From NCBI GenBank assembly GCA_910579745.1, contig CAJTVH010000034.1, forward strand, positions 1,117 through 32,832: 31,716 nucleotides of DNA, in the 5' to 3' direction. This document shows, one piece after another, positions 1 through 7,463 of this stretch. Source of the DNA: an uncultured Clostridia bacterium (lineage in GTDB: Bacteria > Bacillota > Clostridia > Lachnospirales > CAG-274). The notes under the pieces are model-generated. The model worked only from the letters and a program-made list of their open reading frames with translations, did not search any database and was not told the origin of the DNA. Position 1 is the stretch's first letter; every line of letters starts with the position of its first letter. The position numbers were made by a program, and so were the translations under genes.

Positions 1-442
1 CTTTCGCTATCTCATCAACCGTTGGTTCTTTTGAATTAACATGAGTAAGTTTTTCCTTTGCCTGTAAAGCTTTATACGCTATATCCCTTAAAGAACGGCT
101 TACCCTTATCGGATTATCGTCACGAAGATACCTTTTAATTTCACCTAATATCATAGGAACGGCATATGTTGAAAATTTCACATTGTGAGATACATCAAAA
201 TTATTAATAGCTTTTATAAGTCCTATACAACCTACCTGAAAGAGGTCGTCTGGATTTTCTCCTCTATTACCGAATTTCTTCATAACGCTTAAAACAAGTC
301 TTAAATTTCCATAAATATATTCTTTTTTAGCTTCCTCATCACCTTGAAGAATCCTCTCGAATAAAGCCTCTTTCTCATCATTTTTTAAAAGAGGAAGTTT
401 ACTTGTGTTAACTCCGCATATTTCAACTTTTGTCATAGCCAT
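1..442 (-). CDS. sigG: RNA polymerase sporulation sigma factor SigG, 5' part
   Basis: Forespore-specific late sporulation sigma factor; directs RNA polymerase to late forespore genes after engulfment. The 147 visible codons run off the left edge. Seen: the SigG N-terminal signature KVEICGVNTSKLP, then region 2 with GNLRLVLSV, DDLFQVGCIGL and KFSTYAVPMILGEI, and the start of region 3 with DNPIRVSRSLRDIAYKAL. These match Bacillus subtilis SigG nearly block for block, which separates it from SigF and SigE. Start: ATG at 442 has GGGAGG 10 bases upstream; a second ATG at 436 is less well spaced. In most spore formers sigE lies just upstream of sigG; here that side is filled with mobile-element debris and sigE is not in the window. 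Confidence 0.95.
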   Translation of the reverse strand, partial: MAMTKVEICGVNTSKLPLLKNDEKEALFERILQGDEEAKKEYIYGNLRLVLSVMKKFGNRGENPDDLFQVGCIGLIKAINNFDVSHNVKFSTYAVPMILGEIKRYLRDDNPIRVSRSLRDIAYKALQAKEKLTHVNSKEPTVDEIAK

Positions 443-508
443 AAAAACAAAACCTCCCTTAATAAAGACACCGATTAAAAAGCGGCGCTTCCTTAATTTC
501 TTATATTA

Positions 509-537
509 AAGGATTTCCTTTTTCGGTTTTAATATAC
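509..537 (-). promoter_or_regulatory. candidate SigF-type promoter of sigG
   Basis: On the minus strand GTATA (537-533) is followed after 14 bases by GGAAATCCT (518-510). This resembles the SigF pattern, roughly GYATA at -35 and GGnnAnAnT at -10, and sigG is a known SigF target in Bacillus. It would leave a leader of about 60 bases before the ATG at 442. The -10 match is imperfect. Confidence 0.4.
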
Positions 538-611
538 AAAAAATTAAAATATTAATTAACGCAAATTGTATCAAATTTCACAAAAAACTTAACAACTAAA
601 AAAGACGTTAA

Positions 612-1357
612 GCAAATAATCTTTTCAGAGGATTGCTTTTTTGTGGAAGCTGCGGCACACGTATGGTTTTTGGAAGTGATAAGCGAAAAAAATCAATCGG
701 TAATTATAACCGCAACCTCTATAAGAGTTACGTCGGTGAGGAATGTTTTTATCACTACATAATTCTTGAAGCATTGAAAGACATGGTTTTCAACAATATT
801 AAGCAAAATATGGTACTTGCAAAAAACAATTTTGACCACTATGTAAACAAACTTACAGAAGTAATAGGAAAATCGGACTCAAGTCAAAACAATGATTTTG
901 TAAAGGAATATGACAAATACCAAAAACGTATTAAAGACCTTGACAAAATCATTCAAAAGCTTTATGAGGACAGAGTTTTTGGAGTAATTTCAGCGGAACG
1001 TTTCAAGGCTATGTGGCAAGTATGGAAAAAGAGCAAAAACAGCTTAAAGAATGTTGTCTTGAACTTAACTCTTATGTTCAGAAAAACAAGGGCATAAAAG
1101 AAAAATCCATACCGTTTGCTCAGCTCATAAGGAACTATGCAAATATTGATGATTTAACACCTGAAATTTTTAACACGCTTATTGAGAAAATTATAATTGA
1201 TGAAGAACCGAGTCAAAACTATCAGCAGAAAACAAAGGAAATAACGATTATTTACCGTTTTGTGGGCAAAATAATAACTCTTGAACACGTACAAGCATTA
1301 AATCATTTACCTATGAAATCAGGACATCAAAAAAGCTTTGATATATCGCATTTTTAA
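612..1357 (+). pseudogene. large serine recombinase, C-terminal remnant with frameshift
   Basis: Remnant of a resolvase-type large serine recombinase. It begins in the zinc-ribbon part (LFRGLLFCGSCGTRM, from about 621), continues through the coiled-coil stretch (residues rich in K, E, D; DKYQKRIKDLDKII) and ends in a DUF4368-like tail (FNTLIEKIIIDEEP). The reading frame changes near 1010-1022: the first frame runs to ERFKAM and the continuation EKEQKQLKECCLEL lies in another frame, so about one base was lost. The catalytic serine domain and recombinase domain are absent; an in-frame stop at 609-611 closes the 5' side. The second zinc-ribbon half is also eroded. It ends where the IS4-type fragment begins. 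Not functional. Confidence 0.8.
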
Positions 1358-1638
1358 ATGGTGCGTAATAACTTAATCGCTCTGTCCTTAAGCTTTTGCA
1401 GCTGCTTATAAAGGGCTGCTTTGGAAGGCGCGTTTGTGGAACGGCCAAAATACGTGTAGACTTCCTCCCTGATGCAGTCCCCCTCCATGGTAAGGAACAT
1501 GAGGAGGAGCTGCTTAAAGCCGAGCTTCCTGTTGCGGGTGAAATCCCTGCCCGGCCTTTTTGCATATTTTTCAGGGTCTGCGGCCAGCTCATCAATTGCA
1601 GCAAGTAAGATGGTTTTTACGGAATCAGAATACTTCAT
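1354..1638 (-). pseudogene. IS4-family transposase, N-terminal stub
   Basis: About 95 residues of the N-terminal region of a Lachnospiraceae-type IS4-family transposase: KTILLAAIDELAADPEKYA, GRDFTRNRKLGFKQLLLM, then CIREEVYTYFGR and APSKAALYKQ. The DDE catalytic domain is missing; the protein stops after KLLRTI where it meets the end of the serine-recombinase remnant. Start at 1638 is supported by AAGGAGG nine bases upstream; an in-frame extension to 1716 has no such site. The DNA is visibly richer in G+C than its surroundings, which agrees with transfer from another genome. Inactive. Confidence 0.75.
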
Positions 1639-1688
1639 AATGTTGTACCTCCTTGGATAAAAAATAAAATGCATACTTATAATCCAAG

Positions 1689-1735
1689 GGCCGCTTTTGC
1701 TACCTCTTAAAAACATATCAGTAGCGAAAGCGGCC
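1689..1735. repeat. GC-rich inverted repeat upstream of the transposase stub
   Basis: Arms of 15 bases at 1689-1703 and 1721-1735 match with one mismatch (GGCCGCTTTTGCTAC against GGCCGCTTTCGCTAC in reverse complement) around a 17-base loop. It lies 50 bases upstream of the transposase start, so it may be the IS end or a 5'-UTR hairpin shielding the transposase from read-through transcription, as known for some insertion sequences. Confidence 0.6.
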
Positions 1736-1909
1736 GCACATTATTGGTATTTTGTCAATAGGTTTTATTAAAAAAATTTGAGTTACTGGTTGAAAAAATA
1801 TATTTTGGTTTTAAAACGGAAATTTTCTAAAGTTAATGACATTGATTCACTATTTCGACAAATGAATATGATAAACCAGATTTATCTAACTATCAGTGCG
1901 TTTCTATAT

Positions 1910-1955
1910 AAAAATCCGGTCTTTTATGAAGGCAAATCACTTCAAAAAGACCGGA
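1910..1955 (-). terminator. Rho-independent terminator behind the serine recombinase remnant
   Basis: Arms TCCGGTCTTTT (1915-1925) and AAAAGACCGGA (1945-1955) pair perfectly over 11 bp; the loop holds a further 5-bp helix (TGAAG with CTTCA). On the minus strand the stem is followed by a T run (1914-1910). It sits 17 bases after the stop codon of the recombinase remnant at 1972, so it was probably its terminator. A small plus-strand open frame across this stretch (1778-1975) is ignored. Confidence 0.75.
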
Positions 1956-1971
1956 AATCTCTGTGTCATAT

Positions 1972-2101
1972 TTAATTGCTTCGATATCCCTTAAACTTCC
2001 AGACTATCTCAATCCTATTCTCTGGATAGATAATGACCTTTTCAATTAATTTTTCTTTCATATTCTCTGTCAGTTTTTCCTCTTCTAAAAATGTGCCACT
2101 A
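1972..2101 (-). pseudogene. large serine recombinase, extreme C-terminal remnant
   Basis: Only about 43 codons remain, reading LEEEKLTENMKEKLIEKV, then IIYPENRIEIVWKFKGY and a stop at 1972. The last part is the beta-strand tail typical of Clostridia large serine recombinases and resembles the end of the recombinase at 3167 (VFVYPDNRVEIAWKVQEF). The rest of the gene is gone: at 2101-2104 the sequence changes to another decayed gene. With its own terminator just downstream this is the 3' border of a lost element, distinct from the plus-strand remnant at 612-1357. Confidence 0.75.
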
Positions 2102-2103
2102 TA

Positions 2104-2277
2104 TCAAAATGTATGTGAGCCACTTGATAATACACCACCATCAAATATGTATATAAAACCTATTACAACAGGTGAACCAACATACGTTGAGTCGTAAAAT
2201 CTACCCTTGTTCCATCAATATATCCATATGCATATCCCGCAAGATCTATAAATGCATAACCTCTGCCAGTATCCGTA
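2104..2277 (-). pseudogene. unrecognised decayed gene, C-terminal part
   Basis: On the minus strand a coding-like stretch reads RGYAFIDLAGYAYGYIDGTR, then after a one-base frame change near 2187-2192 continues YDSTYVGSPVVIGFIYIFDG and ends at a TGA at 2104. The glycine- and tyrosine-rich composition suggests a beta-rich surface or phage protein, but I do not recognise the family. A stop precedes the fragment at about 2278. Function unknown; clearly broken. Confidence 0.4.
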
Positions 2278-2369
2278 TTCTACAAAACAAATATCATATT
2301 ATAGCAGTTTATCCAAAATCAATGTACGATATATTCTTGAAAACATATTAAAACAAAGGAGATTATACT

Positions 2370-3158
2370 ATGAACAACCTACAGAACCACATTGAGAACT
2401 ATTTAGAGTATTGCAGCACTCAAAAGCGCTTAGACGGAAAGACGTTAAAGGCATACCGGATAGACTTACGGCAATTTTCTGAACAGATTTCCGTAACTGA
2501 AACCGCAGAACTTACCTCCACTGTCCTAGAAGCTTATGTTGCAAAACTTCATCAGCAGTATGCACCCAAAACTGTAAAAAGAAAGATTGCTTCATTAAAA
2601 GCCCTCTTTCACTATCTTGAATATAAAGAAATAATTAACCAGAACCCGTTTAGCAAATTGCAAATAAGATTTCGTGAACCGATCATATTACCCAAGACCA
2701 TTCCTTTACATACCATCGAGACATTGTTAAATACACTTTACAATCAATACTACAATGCCTCCAGTAGCTACCAAAAAAAGAACTCACTCCGGGACATAGC
2801 CGTTATTGAGCTGCTTTTTTCAACAGGAATTAGAATCTCTGAACTCTGTACTATACCATACAAAAATATAGACTTGCAGAATAATGTTATTGTAATTAAA
2901 GGAAAAGGAGCCAAAGAACGCCTTATTCACATATGTGATGATCATGTCATTACCGCACTGGATAAATATTGTTCAGAATATGATGCTGAAATTCATTCAT
3001 GCGGCTATTTCTTTGTAAATAGCATTGGAAACCGCTTATCTGATCAGTCCGTAAGGGAAATGATTAACAAATATTGTCATATTGCAGATATTCAGCAGCA
3101 TATCACTCCACATATGTTCCGACACCCGTATGTCAAGCACACGCCAAAAATTTATTAA
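2370..3158 (+). pseudogene. tyrosine recombinase, truncated at the HxxR motif
   Basis: XerC/D-like or phage-type tyrosine integrase of 262 residues. N-terminal SAM-like core-binding domain about 1-95; catalytic domain from about 110. Visible catalytic residues: Arg155 (STGIRISEL), Lys in the beta-hairpin (KGKGAKER, about 177-179), His248 and Arg251 (HMFRH). The homology stops there: the usual continuation carrying the second His/Trp and the nucleophilic Tyr is replaced by ten unrelated residues and a stop. Without the tyrosine it cannot cut DNA. Start is well supported (AAAGGAG, eight bases before ATG). The break near 3124 lies 43 bases from the end of the next recombinase, so the gene was probably cut by that element's arrival or by a deletion. 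Confidence 0.85.
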
Positions 3159-3166
3159 AATATTTT

Positions 3167-4462
3167 TTAATTAAATTCTTGCACTTTCCAAGCTATTTCT
3201 ACTCTATTATCAGGATAAACAAAAACTTTGTCGATTAATAAATCGCTTAATGTTTTATTAAGAGTACCCTCATTTGAAATGACATCAGAAATATCGTGAA
3301 GTGTCGTTTCTTTTTCTTTTTCCTTTTTCAGCAGTTCTGTTTTTAAAGATATATCGGCAAGACTGCTTTTAAGATTATTCAGTTTATTGTCATATTCCGA
3401 CTTTAATTCATTATATTTTTCTAAGCTGATTTCTTTAAGCAGTAATTGTTCATAAAGACGGCGTTTGCTTTTATAACACTCTTGTATTAAATTTTCGTAA
3501 TTCAATTTTTCCTGAATGTTTTTGTCATAATCTTTTATATCGTTCATACTGTCCGTATTTAAAAGAACAGCTGCTTGTTTTGAGATTATGTCAAACAATA
3601 AATTATGCAGTTCCTTTTCCTTAATCTCCAATTTATAACAAGGAGCGTTTTTATCAGATGATGAATGTCTGCAAATAAAGACAGGAGATTTCATCGGCTT
3701 TCTGTTCATTGTGTGATTACAGCAGCCGCATATAACTTTGCTTTTTAAAGGATAGATATGTGTTTTCTTTTTCTCACATTTGAGAGCTTTCCTCATTTTT
3801 TGAACTTTTTCAAAATCCTCTTTGCTTATAATAGCCGGATGATGGTCAGGTATTTTTATCCACTCACTTTCATCTTTTGTTCTGCTCCTGTGACCGCCGA
3901 TTTCTTTTAAAGTGGTTTTTCCCATAATATATGTTCCTATATAGTGTTCATCTGTTATTATTCTCGTAATTGTTGATAAACTCCAAATTCCGCCGCTTCT
4001 TGAAATATCATATCCGCTTCCGCCTTTATTTATTTTATATTCACCGGGTGTAGGTATGTTTTTCTCATATAAACACTGGGCTATCTGCGGAATACTTTTT
4101 CCGTCTAAAACCATTTGAAATATCATTTTAACAACTTTTGCTGCTTCATCATCAATTTCAAGACGATTATTTTTTCCTTTTTTATAACCAAATCTGCAAA
4201 TTTTACTTTGATATTCGCCTTTTCTCATTTTTGAATATTTAGCTGTTTTAGATTTTCTTGATAAATCAATGCTGTAATATTCGTTTATCAAATTTTTAAA
4301 AGCAAATTCCATACCGCCTGTATCACCGTTATAATTAATGGTATCAAAATTATCATTTATTGAGATAAATCTCACTTTAAACAACGGAAAAACCTGTTCT
4401 ATAAAATATCCCACTTCTAAGCTGTTTCTTCCAAATCTTGAAAATTCTTTGTAGAAGGTCAA
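3167..4462 (-). pseudogene. large serine recombinase B, N-terminus missing
   Basis: Second recombinase of a tandem pair, without the N-terminal half of the resolvase domain. The open frame begins inside the resolvase fold (KEFSRFGRNSLEVGYF, then FKVRFISINDNFDT), so the catalytic serine is absent. Then come the recombinase (DNA-binding) domain (GYKKGKNNRLEIDDEAAKVV to about residue 215), the zinc ribbon (CGCCNHTM and a C/H pair around SPVFICRH), a long coiled coil (about 285-390) and the C-terminal tail (VFVYPDNRVEIAWKV). The TTG at 4462 is only where the frame opens, not a natural start. It overlaps recombinase A out of frame; see that entry. Confidence 0.85.
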
Positions 4463-5390
4463 AATCGTGTTTTCTTATAATTGCTTCGTGTGTGTTATCT
4501 TTTCGCACCCATTCAGAAACAGGCTTATTAATTAATTTTTTCAGCTTATAATTATAAGTGCTTTGTTTTCCCTGAATCAGTACGCCTGTATAAATTTCAT
4601 TTTTTAATATGCGTATAATTGTGGTAGCCGACCATTTAGCGTTATCTCTGTCTGCATATCCTCCGCTTGGGTGCGGAAGTCCTTTGTTTTTCTTATATTC
4701 AATAGGTGACAGGATACCTGTTCTGTTTAATTCATCTGCAATTTTAGAAGCACTTGCTCCCTCTATTTTCATTTTGAAAATATCCTGTACTATTTTAGCA
4801 GCGTATTCATCAATTATAAGATGATTTTTATTTTCTTCATCTTTTTTATAACCGTAAATGGTACAGGCTCCCACATAATCACCGTTGTTTCTTTTTGCTT
4901 CAAGTGCACTCCTTGTTTTTATTGAGATGTCACGGCAATAAGAATCATTTATTATATTTTTTATTGATATTGTTAAATCATCAGTATATGTGTCCTTTGC
5001 TGTATCTATATTATCGTTTATAGCTATAAAGCGGACACCATAAGCCGGAAAAATGCGTCTTAAATAACGCCCTGTTTCAATATATTCTCTGCCTAAACGA
5101 GATAAATCCTTAACAATTACGCAGTTAATTGTGCCTGAAGCTATATCATTCATCATTTCCTGAAATGCGGGTCTGTCGAAAATAATTCCACTGTACCCAT
5201 CATCAATTTTTTCTGATACAACTTCAATGTCAGGATTATCTTTCAGAAATTCATCAATAAGCCTGCTTTGATTTATCACACTGTCGCTTTCCTTATCTCT
5301 GTCGTCCGTATATGAAAGACGAACATATTTTGTTGCTTTATATCTTAAAGTTTCAGCGTCAGGCAAAAATGCCGAATTGTTTTTTTTCAT
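4377..5390 (-). pseudogene. large serine recombinase A, fused out of frame into recombinase B
   Basis: Starts with a complete resolvase domain: catalytic Ser26 in KYVRLS, then DGYSGIIFDRPAFQ, VIVKDLSRLGREY and VRFIAINDNIDT. The recombinase domain follows (GYKKDEENKNHLIIDEYAAK to about residue 300). Homology ends at HEAIIRKHDFDLLQRIF; the last 20-odd codons are recombinase B DNA read in the wrong frame. The zinc ribbon and coiled coil are therefore lost. Clean explanation: a deletion between tandem recombinase genes joined the end of A's recombinase domain to the middle of B's resolvase domain, with junction near 4445-4460. Start has AAAGGAG upstream of ATG 5390. Residual DNA binding or catalysis cannot be excluded, but controlled integration is unlikely. 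Confidence 0.85.
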
Positions 5391-5530
5391 AAAAAAATCA
5401 CTCCTTTAAAATTTACGGACTTCGCCCATAATCAAGAGTGACAAATTTGCTTTATATTCAGTTCATTATTTTTCCCAAAATTATTATAGTGCGCTTCTCT
5501 TGAAATGTCGAGGCCTAATTTTAAATTTCT

Positions 5531-5767
5531 TTATAATAATATGCTGCGTAAACAATCCTCCATAGAAATACCGTTATCAGAAAATTTTGCTTTTATTATA
5601 AATTTTCCGCACCTGTAACAGTATGGGTTTTTTATCTGCCTTATATATTCCGTAATACGCTTATCTTTAGGCAAGGTTTTGTCAACAGATACATCTTTTA
5701 TATCCGCAAGATTTTCAATATCAACATCATCTATTTCAATATTTTTCATATAATCAAAATCATACAT
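5531..5767 (-). CDS. DUF6870-like small protein after mazF
   Basis: Acidic small protein of 78 residues with a C-terminal conserved block ITEYIRQIKNPYCYRCGKF, followed by FSDNGISMEDCLRSIL. I recognise this as the DUF6870 type found in Firmicutes mobile elements; no function is known. A CxxC pair might bind metal, but only two cysteines are close together. The start at 5767 is preferred: the ribosome site GGAGGT overlaps the last codons of mazF and lies seven bases upstream; the longer frame from 5782 would start inside that site. Four bases separate it from the mazF stop, so the two are surely co-transcribed and coupled. It could modulate the toxin, but this is guesswork. Confidence 0.75.
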   Translation of the reverse strand: MYDFDYMKNIEIDDVDIENLADIKDVSVDKTLPKDKRITEYIRQIKNPYCYRCGKFIIKAKFSDNGISMEDCLRSILL

Positions 5768-5771
5768 AATT

Positions 5772-6140
5772 TTAACCTCCATCCCTGCAAAACTTTTTAT
5801 TCAATCCCACGCTTATAGCTAACGCCGTATCTACTTTACACATATATTGAGCGTCAAGACAGCCTATGTATTCTCTTAATCTGATACGGTCAATAGTTCT
5901 TATCTGCTCCAAAAGAATTATTGAATCTTCTTTTAAATAGTTTCTGCCTTTAATAATTACATGAGTCGGCAAGTCTGGTTTTTTTCTGTTTGTTATTGCG
6001 GCAACAACAAGTGTAGGACTAAATCTGTTGCCAACGTCATTTTGTATAATTATTACAGGTCTTACATCACCGCCCTGCTCTGAACCCTGAACAGGATTTA
6101 AATCCGCATAATAAATATCTCCCCGCTGTGTTGGATACAT
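5772..6140 (-). CDS. mazF: MazF/PemK-family mRNA endoribonuclease toxin
   Basis: 122-residue member of the MazF/PemK/Kid family, ribosome-independent endoribonucleases that cut RNA at short motifs. The family core is complete: RGDIYYADLNPVQGSEQGG near the N-terminus, RPVIIIQNDVGN, then TLVVAAITNRKK and SIILLEQIRTID, with the usual length. Start ATG 6140 with AAAGGAG upstream. No MazE-like antitoxin precedes it; the only partner is the small gene directly downstream. In Clostridia, mazF-like genes also occur as chromosomal ndoA, but the neighbouring DUF6870-like and recombinase genes favour a mobile-element copy. It may act as an addiction module or be a solitary toxin kept by the downstream gene. 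Confidence 0.88.
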   Translation of the reverse strand: MYPTQRGDIYYADLNPVQGSEQGGDVRPVIIIQNDVGNRFSPTLVVAAITNRKKPDLPTHVIIKGRNYLKEDSIILLEQIRTIDRIRLREYIGCLDAQYMCKVDTALAISVGLNKKFCRDGG

Positions 6141-6203
6141 AGTATTAATTCTCCTTTGAATATTTTATTGTCGAACAAATATTTCTAATAATTTTTTTTA
6201 TTG

Positions 6204-6230
6204 CTTATAAATTTATTTTCTCTGTTACAA
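6204..6230 (-). promoter_or_regulatory. candidate promoter of mazF operon
   Basis: TTGTAA (6230-6225) and TATAAG (6209-6204) on the minus strand are 15 bases apart, slightly short for a vegetative promoter, about 65 bases before the mazF start. Read-through from the structured RNA upstream is an alternative. Confidence 0.3.
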
Positions 6231-6244
6231 TTTAAGATTGATAT

Positions 6245-6595
6245 AGACCACTTTCATTTATTAAAAGCAGTCTGTATTTTTTATAGCCTGTTTGCCACGC
6301 ACCCCGGCTAAAGGAATAATTCAGGCTGTGGTTAGCTGCCACATCATAGCTCCGCTGTACCGCTTTAACGAATACCGCAGAAACTCCCCGTCAAGTCTGT
6401 GCGAGGTCGTGAGAAAGTATCATTATAACCTATATAAGTCATCGCATTTTGACTGCCAAATCAAATTTTATAACAAACGTTTACCGCTCCGATCCAATCT
6501 GTCCTCCTTTATTGGATTTACCATCTTCGCGCCGCTGTTAAAGCTGCTCGTTACATAGGCAACGTACCTGAATTATTGTGTATTAAGTTTTCAAA
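6245..6595 (-). ncRNA. probable structured non-coding RNA, family not established
   Basis: About 350 bases with no supported gene, clearly richer in G+C than the flanks and full of complementary segments. On the minus strand: an 8-bp long-range helix (GCTTTAAC with GTTAAAGC near 6545-6538 and 6369-6362); a hairpin with perfect 7-bp arms ATCCAAT/ATTGGAT whose 12-base loop contains AGGAGG (6493-6518); AGTCA/TGACT; GTGG/CCAC (6327-6341); AGCCTG/CAGGCT; and a final 11-bp stem (6245-6255 with 6263-6273). The last stem pairs fully only on the minus strand, where three or more G-U pairs replace mismatches, so minus is the likely transcribed strand. It is not tRNA, tmRNA, RNase P or SRP RNA by the motifs I know. 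It may belong to the raiA-type RNA class of Firmicutes, but I cannot confirm that by eye. It lies between the sigma-like gene and mazF. Confidence 0.6.
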
Positions 6596-6756
6596 GTGCG
6601 TACAGCAGTTCCAACTAAACTAAAGCATAATAAATCTAAAAAGCGACAATATTATTAATAAAATCACATTATCCATTTATTTACTCATAATGGAATTACT
6701 GTAAAAAAGTCCTTTCACTTAATGCGCTTAAAAAGGGGTGTTGGGGGGGTACAAAT

Positions 6757-7251
6757 TTAAAATTTTTCAAAAAATTTTTTTAATTTTCTTTTTGCCGAAT
6801 GAATGCTTTCTCTTACAGATGTAAAATCAACATTCTCAATTCTTGCTATTTCTCTCATTGAAAAATTTTTAAGTACGTGCATTATAAATCTTCGCTTCTG
6901 AACTTCTGTTAAACTTCCGTCTTTGAAAAATTTTTTAAAAGCTAAAACAATATGCTGCTTGTCCAACTTTTCTATGTAATTTTCCTCAATAGTTAAAGCT
7001 GTAACGTCCTGTACTTGTTTTGTATTTTCCAAAGAAGAAGTTCTTTGAGTAACTCTGTTTTCTTCTCTTACCTGCTCTAAATAAATTTCATCTGACAGCG
7101 CCTTTAACTCGTTAAAATCCTGTTCCGTTTTATCAGGATTAGCTTCCAAATAATCAGATAAACTTATTTCGATAATTTGATTTGCGGTTCTGTAAACAAT
7201 ATTTTCTGAATATTTATTAATTGCATAATCACTGTTTTTATAATTTTTCAT
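6757..7251 (-). CDS. sigma-70 region-4-like mobile-element regulator
   Basis: 164-residue helix-turn-helix protein. The C-terminal 60 residues form a sigma region-4-like domain (TEVQKRRFIMHVLKNFSMRE, then IARIENVDFTSVRESIHSAK and a lysine-rich end); the N-terminal 90 residues are charged and lack sigma region 2, so it is not a full sigma factor. Such proteins (Tn916 Orf7-like) are common regulators in Firmicutes conjugative and mobilizable elements. Start at 7251 fits GGAGGA eight bases upstream; an in-frame extension to 7362 has no ribosome site. That ribosome site lies in one arm of a perfect 15-bp inverted repeat (7259-7297). A run of seven G (six C-rich tracts on the sense strand) follows the stop at 6735-6749. 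Confidence 0.8.
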   Translation of the reverse strand: MKNYKNSDYAINKYSENIVYRTANQIIEISLSDYLEANPDKTEQDFNELKALSDEIYLEQVREENRVTQRTSSLENTKQVQDVTALTIEENYIEKLDKQHIVLAFKKFFKDGSLTEVQKRRFIMHVLKNFSMREIARIENVDFTSVRESIHSAKRKLKKFFEKF

Positions 7252-7258
7252 ATTTAGT

Positions 7259-7297
7259 CCTCCAAATTGTTTTTTGATTTTCAAAACAATTTGGAGG
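7259..7297. promoter_or_regulatory. perfect inverted repeat covering two opposing ribosome-binding sites
   Basis: CCTCCAAATTGTTTT (7259-7273) and its exact reverse complement (7283-7297) are separated by nine bases. On the minus strand the GGAGG of the sigma-like gene (ATG 7251) is in one arm; on the plus strand the GGAGG of the small gene at 7310 is in the other. In RNA of either strand the repeat folds into a 15-bp hairpin that hides the Shine-Dalgarno sequence. It may be a translational switch or a protein operator. Confidence 0.7.
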
Positions 7298-7309
7298 AGG
7301 ACTTCTGCA

Positions 7310-7423
7310 ATGAAAACTCTTGCAGCAGTATATTTCTTTTGTACAAGAAAAAACGAATACATAGTAAATGTTAGAATATATTGTGAGAATATATTGATAA
7401 GTAAGCGTTTTTGTCGAAAATAA
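7310..7423 (+). CDS. 37-residue small protein, function unknown
   Basis: A short gene below usual length limits. The ribosome site GGAGGAGG (7293-7300) lies nine bases before ATG 7310, and the TAA at 7421-7423 is overlapped by a terminator hairpin (7422-7459), so it has all parts of a real gene. The product starts MKTLAAVYFFCTRKNEY and ends in a basic stretch (SKRFCRK) with three cysteines. I do not recognise a family. It is divergent from the sigma-like gene, and the 5' ends of both messages should overlap through the shared inverted repeat, which invites antisense control. It could instead be a leader peptide or a chance frame. Confidence 0.5.
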   Translation: MKTLAAVYFFCTRKNEYIVNVRIYCENILISKRFCRK

Positions 7424-7463
7424 AAGTGCCGTAATCCTCATAAGGACTACGACACTTTTATTC
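7422..7463 (+). terminator. terminator of the small plus-strand gene
   Basis: AAAAGTG-CGTA-TCC pairs with GGA-TACG-CACTTTT (7422-7459) with two symmetrical one-base internal mismatches and a six-base loop; a TTTTATT stretch ends it. It begins at the stop codon of the 7310 gene. The A-rich 5' side could make it act on the minus strand too, where it would sit in the leader of the sigma-like gene. Confidence 0.6.

Noticed and set aside
1778..1975. A plus-strand open frame of 65 codons
   Set aside because: It has no ribosome site, reads through a terminator hairpin and overlaps the antisense recombinase remnant; no recognisable protein.
4377..4462. Programmed frameshift between recombinases A and B
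   Set aside because: The homology on each side belongs to different protein regions (end of recombinase domain of A, middle of resolvase domain of B), so a deletion fusion explains it better than translational frameshifting.
6292..6558. Plus-strand open frame of 88 codons within the structured RNA region
   Set aside because: No ribosome site, no family similarity, and the sequence is explained better by base-paired helices.
6245..6595. tmRNA, RNase P RNA, SRP RNA or group I/II intron
   Set aside because: The hallmark sequences of these RNAs that I know were not found on either strand.
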